Under the pieces are notes generated by a model. The model did not search any database. It saw only the letters and a list, made by a program, of their open reading frames with translations, and was not told the DNA's origin. From positions 217,000-280,999 of the forward strand of contig NZ_PHSU01000027.1 of NCBI RefSeq assembly GCF_002814235.1: a stretch of DNA of 64,000 bases. Direction: 5' to 3'. The position numbers and the translations under genes were made by a program. Below, one piece after another: positions 51,627-60,053 of the stretch (positions are counted from its first letter, which is position 1; each line of letters begins with the position of its first letter). The stretch comes from Pseudomonas sp. QS1027 (GTDB lineage: Bacteria > Pseudomonadota > Gammaproteobacteria > Pseudomonadales > Pseudomonadaceae).

Positions 51627-54600
51627 CTAACGCCGACGCTTCATCAACCAATACGCCGCCGGCAGCACCAGCATCGACAACAACGGCGCGGTGATCATCC
51701 CGCCAACCATCGGCGCGGCAATCCGCTTCATCACTTCGGACCCGGTACCGCTGCCCCAGAGAATCGGCAGCAGACCGGCAATAATCACCGCCACCGTCAT
51801 CACCTTCGGCCGAACCCGCAACACCGCGCCCTCGCCTATTGCCTCCAGCAAGTCACGATTCTCCTCCCGCCCGGCATCCAGACGCGCCATCCAGGCGTTC
51901 TTCAGATACAGCAGCATGATCACGCCAAACTCCGCCGACACCCCGGCCAGGGCAATAAACCCCACGCCCGTGGCCACCGACAGGTTGAAGCCCAGCAGGT
52001 AGAGCAACCAGACGCCGCCGGACAGCGCAAAAGGCAGGGTCAGCATGATCAATCCCGCTTCGCTGAAACGCCCGAAGGTCAGGTACAGCAGTACAAAAAT
52101 GATCAGCAAGGTGGCCGGCACCACCCACATCAGCCGGGCATTGGCCCGTTCCAGGAACTCGTACTGCCCGGAATACGACACCGTCATCCCGGCCTTGAGC
52201 TTCACCTGCTGTGCCACCTGTTGCTGCAGGTCGCGGGCGGTCGAGGCGAGGTCGCGGCCCCGGACATCCACATAGACCCAACCGGACAGCCGACCATTCT
52301 CGCTGCGCAGCATCGGCGGCCCCGCGCTCACACCGATATCCGCCACCGCACCGAGGGTGATCTGCTGCCCGCTGGCGGTCAGCATCGGCAATTGCTGCAA
52401 GGCCTGCGGACTGTCGCGCCATTCCCGCGGATAACGCAGGTTGATCGGATAACGGGCGACGCCCTCGACCGTCTCCCCCACCGTGCTGCCGCCCACGGCA
52501 CCGGACACCACCGCTTGCACATCGGCAATGCTCAATCCGTAGCGGGCCGCCGCCAGGCGATTGATCCGAATATCGAGGTAACTGCCTCCGGTCAAGCGCT
52601 CCGCCAGGGCCGAACTGACACCCGGCACCTGCTTGGCAACGGCTTCAACCTGGTGAGCGACCTCATCGATATCGGCCAGGGACGTGCCGGCCACCTTGAC
52701 CCCGATCGGGCTCTTGATACCGGTGGCGAGCATATCGATCCGGTTGCGGATCGGCGGGACCCAGAGGTTCGACAGACCCGGCACCTTGACCGCCTGATCC
52801 AGCGCTTCGATCAACTTCTCTGGGGTCATACCGGCGCGCCATTGCTCACGGGGTTTGAACTTGATGGTGGTTTCAAACATCTCCAACGGCGCCGGATCGG
52901 TAGCACTTTCAGCCCGTCCGGACTTGCCGAAGACATGCTCGACTTCCGGCACCGTACGGATCATCCGGTTGGTCTGCTGCAACAGCTCACTGGCCTTGCT
53001 CGCCGGCAACCCCGGCAATGCCGAAGGCATATACAGCAGGTCACCTTCATCCAGCGCCGGCATGAATTCCCCACCCAACTGGCTCAAGGGCCAGAGGCTG
53101 GAAAGGAAGATCAGCAGCGCCAGTGCCAGGGTCAACTTCGGCCATTTCAGCACCGCATCCAGCAGAGGACGATAGGCTGCGATCAACCAGCGATTGAGCG
53201 GGTTCTGCTGCTCACTGGGAATATGACCGCGAATCCAGTAGCCCATCAGTACCGGCACCAGGGTCACCGACAACCCGGCAGCTGCGGCCATCGAATAGGA
53301 CTTGGTAAACGCCAGCGGCCCGAACAACCGCCCTTCCTGGGCCTCCAGGGTGAACACCGGGAGGAACGACAACGTGATGATCAACAGGCTGAAAAACAGC
53401 GCCGGTCCGACCTCCGCCGCCGCCTCGCCGATCACCCGCCAATGGGCCTCGCCTTGCAGCTTCTGGCCGGGATGGCGCAGTTGCCAGGCCTCGATATGTT
53501 TATGGGCGTTCTCGATCATCACCACCGCCGCATCGACCATCGCGCCGATGGCAATGGCGATACCGCCCAGGGACATGATATTGGCGTTGACGCCCTCGAT
53601 GCGCATCACGATAAAGGCCATCAACACCCCCAACGGCAGGGTGATGATCGCCACCAGGGACGAGCGCCAGTGCCAGAGGAACAGCAGACACACCAGCGCC
53701 ACCACACCGAACTCTTCCAGCAGTTTGAAGCTGAGGTTGTGCACCGCCCGGTCGATCAGCTGCGAACGGTCGTAGGTGGTGATCAGTTCTACTCCGGACG
53801 GCAGGCTGCCGCGCAAGCTGTCGATACGAGCTTTCACCGCCTTCAGGGTTTCATCGGCGTTCTTGCCCGAGCGCAGGATCACCACGCCGCCGACCGCCTC
53901 GCCCTGGCCGTCCAGCTCGGCAATGCCACGGCGCATCTGCGGGCCGATCTGGATCGTCGCCACCTGGCCGAGCAACACCGGCACGCCTTGCGCCGAGGTT
54001 TTCAACGGAATATTGCGAAAGTCCTCCAGGCTCTTCAGGTACCCCGAAGCCCGCACCATGTATTCGCGTTCGGCCAGTTCCAACACCGAACCGCCCGCCT
54101 CCTGGTTGGCACTCTTCAGCGCCTCGTTCACCTGTTGCTGGGTGATGCCGTAGGCCACCATCTTCTGCGGGTCGAGCAGCACCTGGTACTCCTTGACCAT
54201 GCCGCCGATGGTGGCGACTTCAGCCACGTTGGGTACAGTCTTGAGCTCGTACTTGAGGAACCAGTCCTGGATCCCGCGCAGTTGCGCCAGGTCATGCTGG
54301 CCGCTGCGGTCCACCAGGGCGTATTGATAAATCCAGCCGACGCCGGTGGCATCCGGGCCGAGTGTGCTGGTCACCCCCTGGGGCAAACGACCCTGGGCCT
54401 GGTTGAGGTATTCCAGCACCCGCGAGCGAGCCCAGTACAGGTCGGTGCCGTCCTCGAAAATCACATAGACAAAGGAGTCGCCGAAGAACGAGTAGCCGCG
54501 CACGGTCTTCGCCCCGGGGACCGACAGCAAGGTGCTGGCCAACGGATAGGTGATCTGGTTTTCGACGATCTGCGGCGCCTGTCCGGGGAAAGTGGTACGG

Positions 54601-54746
54601 ACGATTACCTGGGTGTCGGACAGGTCCGGCAGTGCATCGAGCGGCGTGTTGCGCACCGACCAGATACCCCAGGCGACAATAAACAGAGTCGCCAGCAGGA
54701 TCAGGAAACGATTGCCGATGGACCAGTGGATCAGGCGCGTGATCAT
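51627..54746 (-). CDS. cusA: CusA-type RND Cu(I)/Ag(I) efflux transporter
   Basis: 1039-residue heavy-metal RND pump, 12 transmembrane segments. Copper selectivity is readable: the three periplasmic methionines of E. coli CusA (573, 623, 672) have counterparts in GDLLYMPSALPG, APLEMFETTIKF and RIDMLATGIKSPIG. The proton-relay helix 4 motif is GAMVDAAVVMIENAHK near 400. The start overlaps the cusB stop (ATGA, 54743-54746). It is the last gene of cusCBA and is followed by a terminator. Confidence 0.94.
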   Translation of the reverse strand: MITRLIHWSIGNRFLILLATLFIVAWGIWSVRNTPLDALPDLSDTQVIVRTTFPGQAPQIVENQITYPLASTLLSVPGAKTVRGYSFFGDSFVYVIFEDGTDLYWARSRVLEYLNQAQGRLPQGVTSTLGPDATGVGWIYQYALVDRSGQHDLAQLRGIQDWFLKYELKTVPNVAEVATIGGMVKEYQVLLDPQKMVAYGITQQQVNEALKSANQEAGGSVLELAEREYMVRASGYLKSLEDFRNIPLKTSAQGVPVLLGQVATIQIGPQMRRGIAELDGQGEAVGGVVILRSGKNADETLKAVKARIDSLRGSLPSGVELITTYDRSQLIDRAVHNLSFKLLEEFGVVALVCLLFLWHWRSSLVAIITLPLGVLMAFIVMRIEGVNANIMSLGGIAIAIGAMVDAAVVMIENAHKHIEAWQLRHPGQKLQGEAHWRVIGEAAAEVGPALFFSLLIITLSFLPVFTLEAQEGRLFGPLAFTKSYSMAAAAGLSVTLVPVLMGYWIRGHIPSEQQNPLNRWLIAAYRPLLDAVLKWPKLTLALALLIFLSSLWPLSQLGGEFMPALDEGDLLYMPSALPGLPASKASELLQQTNRMIRTVPEVEHVFGKSGRAESATDPAPLEMFETTIKFKPREQWRAGMTPEKLIEALDQAVKVPGLSNLWVPPIRNRIDMLATGIKSPIGVKVAGTSLADIDEVAHQVEAVAKQVPGVSSALAERLTGGSYLDIRINRLAAARYGLSIADVQAVVSGAVGGSTVGETVEGVARYPINLRYPREWRDSPQALQQLPMLTASGQQITLGAVADIGVSAGPPMLRSENGRLSGWVYVDVRGRDLASTARDLQQQVAQQVKLKAGMTVSYSGQYEFLERANARLMWVVPATLLIIFVLLYLTFGRFSEAGLIMLTLPFALSGGVWLLYLLGFNLSVATGVGFIALAGVSAEFGVIMLLYLKNAWMARLDAGREENRDLLEAIGEGAVLRVRPKVMTVAVIIAGLLPILWGSGTGSEVMKRIAAPMVGGMITAPLLSMLVLPAAYWLMKRRR

Positions 54747-56002
54747 TTCATGCCCTCCATCGAGTCCGTCGCGTCCATTCGTGCCATCGGAGCCATTGCT
54801 TCATCGGTTGGAACGATGCCTTGCAGGCTGGCTTCCGAATCGAGCAGGAACTGCCCGGAGGTCACCACTTTCTGGCCTTCGCTCAGGCCGTCGAGCACTT
54901 CGATACGCCCGGCGGATTCACGGCCGATACGGACTTCCAGCGGTTTGTAGCGGCCCTGATCCCCGGCCAGCATCACCAGGGTGCGCTTGCCCGTGCGGAT
55001 CACCGCTTCGCTGGGTACCAGCAGGCTCGGGGTCGGATCGGGATCGGCGAGGCGCACGCTGGCGAACATGCCCGGACGCAGCTTGCCGTCCGGGTTGGGC
55101 AACTGGCTGCGTACCGTCAGAGTGCGGTTCTGCGGATCGACACTCGGTAATATCGCCACCACCTTTCCCGTCAAGGTCTGTGCGGGATAAGCGGACAAGG
55201 CCACGGACACCGGGGCGCCCACCTGGACCAAGGTCGCCTGCGCCTCGGGGATCGCGCTATCGAGCCAGACGCTGCCCAGCCCGTTGATCCGCGCCAGACT
55301 CATCCCGGCGGACACGCTCATGCCCGCGCGCACCTCCAGGCTTTGCAGCTCACCGGCAATCGGCGTGGTCAGGGTCAGCACCGGACGCACCGTGCGGGTC
55401 TTCGCCACCTGGGCGATCACTGCCTCGGGCATGCCGAGCAGTTGCAGGCGTTGGCGCGAGGCCTGGATCAAACGGCTGTCGCCGCTGGCAAGGACCGCGA
55501 CGAACTCCAGTTGCGCGGCCGACCACTCGGGTATCAACAGATCCACCAGGGGCGCGCCGGCCGGCAGCACATCGCCGGGCGCGCGGTCATAGACGCGCTC
55601 GACAAAGCCCGCCGCACGGGCTTGCAGATTGGCGATATCGCGCTGGTTGTAGCCCAACGAACCGACGGCATCAAGACCGCCGGGCAGGCGTTCACGCACC
55701 ACCACGGCGGTGCGCATGCCGAGGTTCTGGGCCAGCTGCGGTGACACGCTGATGGACGAGGTATCCTCGACGCCATCGACATACTTGGGCACCAGTTGCA
55801 TATCCATGAACGGCGACTTACCCGGTGCATTGAAATGCTGGGTCGGGTACATCGGGTCGAACCAGTACAGGGCCGGGCGTTCCTTTTTTGCGCCATCGGC
55901 CGCAGCGGACATCGCAGTCCCACCGTGGCCGAGCCAGTAGCCCCCGGCAACGCCCAGTCCCGCCAGCGCGAGGGTCAACAGCGAGTAAGTGAGCTTCTTC
56001 AT
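54743..56002 (-). CDS. cusB: CusB-type periplasmic adaptor of the copper efflux pump
   Basis: 419 residues. N-terminal membrane anchor or signal (about 7-25), then the metal-binding segment ALYWFDPMYPTQHF and SPFMDMQLVPKYV with Met51, Met66 and Met68. These match the three Cu(I)-binding methionines of E. coli CusB. Barrel-sandwich halves and a short alpha-hairpin follow (RAAGFVERVYDRAPGD, GELQSLEVRAGMSV). ATGA overlaps link it to cusC upstream and cusA downstream. Confidence 0.93.
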   Translation of the reverse strand: MKKLTYSLLTLALAGLGVAGGYWLGHGGTAMSAAADGAKKERPALYWFDPMYPTQHFNAPGKSPFMDMQLVPKYVDGVEDTSSISVSPQLAQNLGMRTAVVVRERLPGGLDAVGSLGYNQRDIANLQARAAGFVERVYDRAPGDVLPAGAPLVDLLIPEWSAAQLEFVAVLASGDSRLIQASRQRLQLLGMPEAVIAQVAKTRTVRPVLTLTTPIAGELQSLEVRAGMSVSAGMSLARINGLGSVWLDSAIPEAQATLVQVGAPVSVALSAYPAQTLTGKVVAILPSVDPQNRTLTVRSQLPNPDGKLRPGMFASVRLADPDPTPSLLVPSEAVIRTGKRTLVMLAGDQGRYKPLEVRIGRESAGRIEVLDGLSEGQKVVTSGQFLLDSEASLQGIVPTDEAMAPMARMDATDSMEGMK

Positions 56003-57264
56003 TTCAGGCCCTCGACATAGGCGTAATACAGGCTGGCGGACAGTTGGCTGAACTGATTCTGTTGGCTGACGCTGCGCAACTGCGCCTCGATCAGATCGCG
56101 ACGGGCACCGATCACTTCGTTCAACGGGCTCTTGCCGGCCTTGTAGGAGGCCAATGAAAGCTCGGCACGGCGCTCGGCCAGGGGAATCGCTGACTGCTGC
56201 GAGCGCTCCAGGGCTTTCTTCAAGCGCTCGAGTTCGGCCAGCCCGCTTTCCAGATCGGCCTTGTGCTCACGCAACATGACTTCCTGCTCGGCTTCCCGTT
56301 GCTCGACCTCATGCTGCCGCGCATTGATCCGCGGCCCCTGGCGGGAACCGGTGAACAGCGGCAGGTCGAAGGTGAATTGCAGCGACGCCATATCGCCGCC
56401 GAACTGCCGGTCCCGATGGCCGTAGACCAGCTCGACGCCCCAGTCAGGCTTCTTCTGGGCGATGGCATCGGCCAGTTCGGCATTGGCTTCGCTGACCCGG
56501 GCCGTGGCGGCCTGCAAGTCCGGATGGCGACCCAGGGTGTGCTGGCTATGCGGCAGGATCGGGCCCCAGGTCGGCGGCCCGTCGGCCAGGGGTTGATCGG
56601 CATCGGCACCGATCCAGCGACGCAGCTTGGCCCGGGCCATGGCGATGTTCTGTACCAGTTCGTCACGCCGGTCGGCCAGGGCCAGGGCTTCCTGGTCGGC
56701 CTGGAGCAGATCGCCCGCCTGCGCGGTGCCGGCGGCGATACGCGACGGTGTGGTGCTGCGCAACAGCGCGACCTGATGATCCAGTTGATCGAAGCTTTTC
56801 ACGCTGAGTTCGGCGTAATAGACATTCAGCCAGGCCAGCGCGGTTTGCCGCTTGACCTCCAGCAGCGAGGCCCGACGTTCGGCTTCGGCGACGTCCACGT
56901 TTGCCAGCGCCAGCTGCTTGCGGGCCAGGCGCTTGTCACTGTTGGGCACCTCCTGGCGCAGGCCGATCTGGCGCTCGGTCATCGAGTCGCCGTCAAAGGA
57001 GTAACGCCCGGAACCCTGGATCGGCAGGTCCTGGATCCCCAGCATCAACTTGGGATCGGGCAACGCATCGGCGGGACCGACCGAGGACTGTGCCGACTCG
57101 ACCTGCGCCAGGCGCGCGAGGTTTTCGGGGGCGGTGTTTTCAGCCAGGTGCTGGGCTCGCTCGAAACTCAGCGGCTCGGCCCTGACGACCACCAGGGGGC
57201 TTGCGCCCAGGACAACAGCGATCACACCGGCCAATACGCGGTGTGAGGGAAGGAAAGCGAACAT
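55999..57264 (-). CDS. cusC: CusC-like outer-membrane channel of the copper efflux pump
   Basis: 421-residue TolC-family outer membrane factor. Signal peptide about 1-29 (MFAFLPSHRVLAGVIAVV, ending VVRA), two duplicated helical repeats (about 40-235 and 240-415) including GLRQEVPNSDKRLARKQLALANVDVAEAE. The start follows GGAGA at eight bases. The annotation is by family plus operon position; a cusF gene is not present. The small Cys/Met-rich gene lies 101 bases upstream on the same strand. Confidence 0.9.
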   Translation of the reverse strand: MFAFLPSHRVLAGVIAVVLGASPLVVVRAEPLSFERAQHLAENTAPENLARLAQVESAQSSVGPADALPDPKLMLGIQDLPIQGSGRYSFDGDSMTERQIGLRQEVPNSDKRLARKQLALANVDVAEAERRASLLEVKRQTALAWLNVYYAELSVKSFDQLDHQVALLRSTTPSRIAAGTAQAGDLLQADQEALALADRRDELVQNIAMARAKLRRWIGADADQPLADGPPTWGPILPHSQHTLGRHPDLQAATARVSEANAELADAIAQKKPDWGVELVYGHRDRQFGGDMASLQFTFDLPLFTGSRQGPRINARQHEVEQREAEQEVMLREHKADLESGLAELERLKKALERSQQSAIPLAERRAELSLASYKAGKSPLNEVIGARRDLIEAQLRSVSQQNQFSQLSASLYYAYVEGLK

Positions 57265-57365
57265 GCTTTCGTCTCCAATGCAGGATCGACGCGTCCGCGG
57301 CAAATCGCGGTCGCGATGGCCCCTACGCCATTTTGTGCAGGCGTGCGGGGGTTCGGATCAAGGCA

Positions 57366-57707
57366 TCAGACGTAACGTGGGGGGCGCCACAGATCGGCCG
57401 GCGCAGACTGGAGCACGGCGGGTGGTTGCAGGGTGAGCGGAAGCGGTGGAACAGGGGTAAAGGTGCTGATCGTCAGGACCTGGACCAGGCCACCGATCTT
57501 GCACTCCTCGCCGGACTTGCAGGGCGACTTGGAGGCGGCACCGTGTTCCATATCATTACAGCAGGGTGCGCCGGTCATTTTCGACCCGGCGTGGTTCATC
57601 AGCGGCATCGGGCAAGGTTCAGAAAAAGACGCGGCCGCGGCCACGCTGCCGAAGATCGGCAGCATCAGGCTGAGTACCAGGGTCAAGATCAGCTGAAACC
57701 TGAACAT
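57366..57707 (-). CDS. Small exported Cys/Met/His-rich protein heading the cus operon
   Basis: 113 residues from MFRFQLILTLVLSL. Signal peptide about 1-26, then a metal-ligand-rich stretch: CPMPLMNHAGSKMTGAPCC, NDMEHG, and SPCKSGEECK. Mature Cys are 32, 49, 50, 63 and 69, with Met 34, 37, 44, 53 and His 39, 55. The tail is Pro-rich. Position before cusCBA and composition suggest periplasmic copper or silver handling. It is not a CusF homologue by eye. A start five codons upstream (57722) is possible. Confidence 0.82.
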   Translation of the reverse strand: MFRFQLILTLVLSLMLPIFGSVAAAASFSEPCPMPLMNHAGSKMTGAPCCNDMEHGAASKSPCKSGEECKIGGLVQVLTISTFTPVPPLPLTLQPPAVLQSAPADLWRPPRYV

Positions 57708-57809
57708 CGAGGACGCCAACAAATGAAGGTTGCGGGAAAAGATACGCTACTTGAACGGTTGCAGGTTAAGTCAGCATTAATCTGCGTGCCAGAGGAGCTT
57801 GCCCACGCG

Positions 57810-58235
57810 CTATTCCGAAACCGCCTGCAACACCCATCCGCCATCCTGCTCCACGATCAGGCCACAGGCCAGCAGCAGCGGACGCAACCGGACATGCAGT
57901 TCCGGCTTCACGAACTCATGCACCCTGGACAAATCCAGCACACCTGGAACCTCCAGTTCGCTCTTGAAGAACGACAGCCAGGCCTTCTTCAACACCAGGA
58001 GAACTTCACTTGGAGTGGTCCGGGCGAACTGGCGGTTGACCACCTTGCCCAGTTCGAAGGTGTGCTGGAAGGCATAGCCGGTTTCGACACCCGCCGCTTC
58101 CACGCAACGCATGCATTTACACGGCCCATCGGCAAACGCCTGGAGCAGGAAGGCATTGAAGTCCGTCACGGGCTTGAGGGAGAGTCGCTTGTCGGTTTGA
58201 AACAAATCGTCCTGCTGTACCATTTCTTCCGTCAT
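57810..58235 (-). CDS. Uncharacterised 141-residue protein with CxCxxC
   Basis: 141 residues, no signal peptide or membrane segment. Good ribosome site (GGAAGGG) before the ATG. The only recognisable element is DGPCKCMRCVEAAG at 37-50, a CxCxxC that could bind Zn or Fe-S or be redox active. The rest is predicted mostly helical. It precedes the small copper protein on the same strand by about 100 bases, so it could belong to the copper locus, but nothing else supports that. Family not recognised. Confidence 0.75.
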   Translation of the reverse strand: MTEEMVQQDDLFQTDKRLSLKPVTDFNAFLLQAFADGPCKCMRCVEAAGVETGYAFQHTFELGKVVNRQFARTTPSEVLLVLKKAWLSFFKSELEVPGVLDLSRVHEFVKPELHVRLRPLLLACGLIVEQDGGWVLQAVSE

Positions 58236-58478
58236 CGTGCCCTTCCTTAACCATAACTGCCCGCAACCTTTTGGGCTGACGGGAAAAAGCCGCGACGTTA
58301 ATCCCTTGACTGCCTGATGTCAAAGCAGGGGGTAAGCGCCTGTCCAGACCTTCGCAGCCAGCCCAATCGAGGCAAGCCTGGACATTCTGGATATTTCAGC
58401 CAAGCTCCAGAACGCTTTTTTGCACCGGCCACCGAGAACCTGTCCGGGCGAAGGACAACCCCGCCCCAGGAGCCGTCC

Positions 58479-59024
58479 ATGAGTATTATCTTGCTCAACC
58501 AGACCCAATACGCTGCTCAGTACACCATCAAAGAAGGCCGGCAGGTCATCGCGAAGGTGCCCGCCGTCCAACCAAACGGCCAGATGACCGTTCCGGTGAG
58601 CGACATCTATGAGGTGATTGCCACCACCCTGATCGATGGCAACACCTACGCGTCTGCTCCGCTGACGGTTTCAGGCAGCATGGGTTTTCTGGCGCAAATG
58701 CGGCAATCTGCCTCCCAGGGGACTTATGACTTCGACGTGGTCATGTTTCAAAACGTCGCCCCCGATCAACTGGCCTTTGAGAAAACCTGCATCAATCCAG
58801 CGACATTCACCATCCGCAAGAATGGCAAACCTCTGCAAAACGTCGTAGTGACCAATAGTTTCCAGACCCAGACGCTGGACATCAGCAACACCTTCTCGAT
58901 CAATGCGGTGATCAACGGTATCGCCACCGAAACGGTAACGACCTCCAACCCCAAGGCTACCGTCACCGCCATCGTCGACAACTCGACCCTCGGATCCAGC
59001 TATTACTTGCTGACGGTCAGCTAA
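58479..59024 (+). CDS. Uncharacterised beta-rich 181-residue protein
   Basis: 181 residues from MSIILLNQTQYAAQYT, with AGGAG seven bases before the ATG. No signal peptide, no transmembrane segment, one Cys. Composition is rich in Thr, Ser, Val and Asn with alternating hydrophobics (FTIRKNGKPLQNVVVTNSFQ, ATETVTTSNPKATVTAIVDN), suggesting an all-beta protein. It stands alone between two oppositely oriented genes. I do not recognise the family. An upstream in-frame extension of 54 residues is not supported. Confidence 0.75.
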   Translation: MSIILLNQTQYAAQYTIKEGRQVIAKVPAVQPNGQMTVPVSDIYEVIATTLIDGNTYASAPLTVSGSMGFLAQMRQSASQGTYDFDVVMFQNVAPDQLAFEKTCINPATFTIRKNGKPLQNVVVTNSFQTQTLDISNTFSINAVINGIATETVTTSNPKATVTAIVDNSTLGSSYYLLTVS

Positions 59025-59074
59025 GCCGCCAGCAGCCATTTTCCCAACCCACTTCGGGCGGGTCCACAGGCGCC

Positions 59075-59953
59075 TCAGGCCTCCTCGCGGACCACGCCCT
59101 GCTCCTCGAGCAGACGCACGAACATGCTCAAGCTTTGCGACACCGTGCCCCGGCGCCACACCAGCCAGGTTCGCAGATAACGCATGGACTCGGTCAACGG
59201 CCAGACACTCACGGTGCTGCAGCCCGGCATGCTTTCCAGCATGCTGCGGGGCATCAGCGCCAGGCCGGCCCCGGCACTCACACAGGCGAGCATGCCGTGA
59301 TAGGACTCCATCTCATGGATCTTGCCGGGTACCGCGCCGTCCCGGGTAAACCAGCTTTCAAAATGGTGCCGGTAGGAACAGTTGGCGCGAAAGGCATAGA
59401 TGCTCTCGCCGTTGACCTCTTGCGCACGCCGGACAGGAGCATGCTGCAACGGCGCGATCAGCACCATCTCCTCTTCAAAGGCCGGCACCCCTTCCAGCGC
59501 CGGATGCAGCACCGGCCCATCGACAAACGCAGCCGCCAGGCGCCCGGACAGCACCCCATCGATCATGGTCCCGGACGGGCCGGTGGACAGGTCCAGGTCA
59601 ACCTTGGCATAGCGCTGGTTATAGGCCGCCAGCAGTTGCGGAATACGCACCGCCGCCGTGCTCTCCAGCGAGCCCAGGGCAAAGGCGCCCTGGGGTTCTT
59701 CGCCGGCCACGGTGGCCCGCGCCTCGCCGACCAGGTCGAGGATGCGCCGGGCATAGTCGAGAAAACTCCAGCCCGCCGGTGACAACCGCAGGCGACTTTT
59801 CTCGCGGATAAACAGATCCACCCCCAGATCCTGCTCCAACTGCTTGATCCGCGTGGTCAGGTTCGACGGCACCCGATGGATCTGCTGGGCGGCCGCACTG
59901 ATGCTGCCGTGCTCGGCAACGGCTTTGAAAATCTCCAACTGGACCAGATCCAA
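59075..59953 (-). CDS. LysR-family regulator divergent from succinate-semialdehyde dehydrogenase, TTG start
   Basis: 292 residues. I place the start at the TTG that gives MDLVQLEIFKAVAEHGSI, because GGAG lies six bases upstream and this is the standard LysR N-terminus. Another TTG four codons earlier would consume that site. HTH about 15-50 (AAAQQIHRVPSNLTTRIKQLEQDLG). The 100-base gap to the plus-strand dehydrogenase contains the dyad GTGA-N9-TCAC (59968-59984), a possible operator. Confidence 0.87.
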   Translation of the reverse strand: MDLVQLEIFKAVAEHGSISAAAQQIHRVPSNLTTRIKQLEQDLGVDLFIREKSRLRLSPAGWSFLDYARRILDLVGEARATVAGEEPQGAFALGSLESTAAVRIPQLLAAYNQRYAKVDLDLSTGPSGTMIDGVLSGRLAAAFVDGPVLHPALEGVPAFEEEMVLIAPLQHAPVRRAQEVNGESIYAFRANCSYRHHFESWFTRDGAVPGKIHEMESYHGMLACVSAGAGLALMPRSMLESMPGCSTVSVWPLTESMRYLRTWLVWRRGTVSQSLSMFVRLLEEQGVVREEA

Positions 59954-60053
59954 GTCATTCTCCAATCGTGAACGATATGCTCACCATTATTCAGTTTCCA
60001 GAAAACTAGCGCCACCGTACTCTGAGGCCATACCCATTCAGCAGGACGGTGTC

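Noticed and set aside
52221..54950. 909-codon plus-strand frame antisense to cusA
   Set aside because: Same artefact; cusA has an intact frame with diagnostic copper methionines.
57739..57769. CueR/MerR-like promoter upstream of the small copper protein (TTAACC, 19-base spacer, TATCTT)
   Set aside because: The spacer length fits, but the ACCTTCC/GGAAGGT dyad of CueR operators is absent, so I do not report it as a regulatory site.
58317..58478. N-terminal extension of the 181-residue unknown protein
   Set aside because: The extension is compositionally unlike the rest and the internal ATG at 58479 has a clear AGGAG site.
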